From NCBI GenBank assembly GCA_023135995.1, contig JAGLRY010000180.1, forward strand, positions 1 to 14,271: DNA of 14,271 nucleotides. The letters are read 5' to 3'. Position 1 is the stretch's first letter, and every line of letters begins with the position of its first letter. The position numbers were made by a program, and so were the translations under genes. The notes beneath the pieces were generated by a model. The model saw only the letters and a program-made list of their open reading frames with translations. It had not been told where the DNA came from and did no database searches. The stretch is from Candidatus Aminicenantota bacterium (lineage in GTDB: Bacteria; Acidobacteriota; Aminicenantia; Aminicenantales; Aminicenantaceae). Positions 14,043 through 14,271 of this stretch are shown here, in pieces.

Positions 14043-14108
14043 CCTTATTCATAAAAAATGCCGATACTTATTTTCGCTTTCAACAGCATTTTTTATGGAT
14101 AATACAGG
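14043..14108. repeat. Dispersed hairpin element, copy G, with two intact terminal arms
   Basis: The arms TTATTCATAAAAAATGC (14045-14061) and GCATTTTTTATGGATAA (14086-14102) are inverted repeats matching at 16 of 17 positions around a 24-base centre. ATACAGG follows on the right and CTCC precedes on the left. The left arm is identical for 17 bases to copy B and close to copy E. Read toward sdhC, the left end merges into ATGAATAAGGAG, so the shared terminus runs straight into the sdhC Shine-Dalgarno. Of all copies this one has the clearest symmetric ends. Confidence 0.7.
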
Positions 14109-14135
14109 TTACTTAAAGTCCTTCCAAATTGTCAA
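14106..14135 (-). promoter_or_regulatory. Candidate promoter of the sdhCAB-Rieske-cytochrome b operon
   Basis: A perfect TTGACA -35 box (14135-14130, minus strand) is followed after 18 bases by a weak -10, TAACCT (14111-14106). Transcription from here would begin at the edge of repeat copy G, making the repeat nearly the whole leader of the operon. The -10 matches consensus at only three positions. Bases 14136-14249 upstream hold no gene and no other site that I can support. Confidence 0.35.
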
Positions 14136-14249
14136 GGATAACTCAGCTTAAAAATTAATTTCAAATAACAGGCCCACAATGTTAGCATCTCCAAATCCGT
14201 GTTGATGTCATTCCGATTGATCAGATTGTTTGATATCTAAAACACTCTC

Positions 14250-14270
14250 AGTTTCCCCAGCGAGGAAACT
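14250..14270. other. Isolated perfect hairpin at the window edge
   Basis: AGTTTCC (14250-14256) and GGAAACT (14264-14270) form a perfect 7-bp stem with a 7-base loop. On the minus strand a short T-rich stretch (GTTTTAG) follows eight bases later, so it could end a gene lying beyond the window. It has only one copy here. Confidence 0.35.
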
Positions 14271-14271
14271 T

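Noticed and set aside
14250..14270. GTTTCC...GGAAAC hairpin resembling a CRISPR repeat
   Set aside because: Only one copy is present, no spacer-repeat periodicity is visible in the adjacent bases, and no cas gene is in the window.

Overview
The window reads as ordinary chromosome from an anaerobic or facultative Gram-negative bacterium. The best guess is a member of the former Deltaproteobacteria (Desulfobacterota), inferred from the gene mix: formate-tetrahydrofolate ligase, thiolase plus 3-hydroxyacyl-CoA dehydrogenase, and a succinate dehydrogenase operon joined to a Rieske/cytochrome b complex. Exported proteins carry Sec- or Tat-type N-termini. Base composition looks close to half GC and is even across the genes. 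No transposase, integrase, phage gene, tRNA or rRNA was seen. This lineage call is inference, not a database result.

Layout. Positions 109-1353 (+) encode an exported Ntn-type amide hydrolase/acyltransferase, facing a convergent exported serine hydrolase of the beta-lactamase fold (1382-3100, -). Then, all on the minus strand: acetyl-CoA acetyltransferase, 3-hydroxybutyryl-CoA dehydrogenase and recA, packed with 10-13 bp gaps (6370 down to 3261); formate-tetrahydrofolate ligase fhs (8191-6551) with a terminator-like hairpin at its stop; radC (9324-8536); and a six-gene respiratory operon (14032-9478) in the order sdhC, sdhA, sdhB, Rieske protein, cytochrome b, small CcmD-like membrane protein. 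Those six genes overlap or abut at every junction.

How the genes work together. The respiratory operon would oxidise succinate through a flavoprotein/iron-sulfur/one-anchor dehydrogenase into the quinone pool. The Rieske/cytochrome b pair could then reoxidise the quinol. No c-type cytochrome and no second SDH anchor are in the operon. Thiolase and Hbd interconvert acetyl-CoA and 3-hydroxybutyryl-CoA, and Fhs feeds or drains one-carbon units on tetrahydrofolate. recA sits at the end of the acyl-CoA gene pair without room for a promoter of its own.

The most unusual content is intergenic. Five intergenic regions (1-108, 3101-3260, 8192-8535, 9325-9477, 14033-14271) hold short hairpin-forming elements, seven in all. 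They share a terminus reading roughly TGAATAATCCAGG and often an AT-rich arm TTATTCATAAAAAATGC. Two copies, 8 kb apart and in opposite orientation, form the same 16-bp stem with two compensated base-pair changes, so the structure appears to be conserved. Three copies end close to the ribosome-binding site of the next gene. This looks like a miniature inverted-repeat or REP-like family, possibly carried in 5' leaders, and it is the best candidate for something undescribed.
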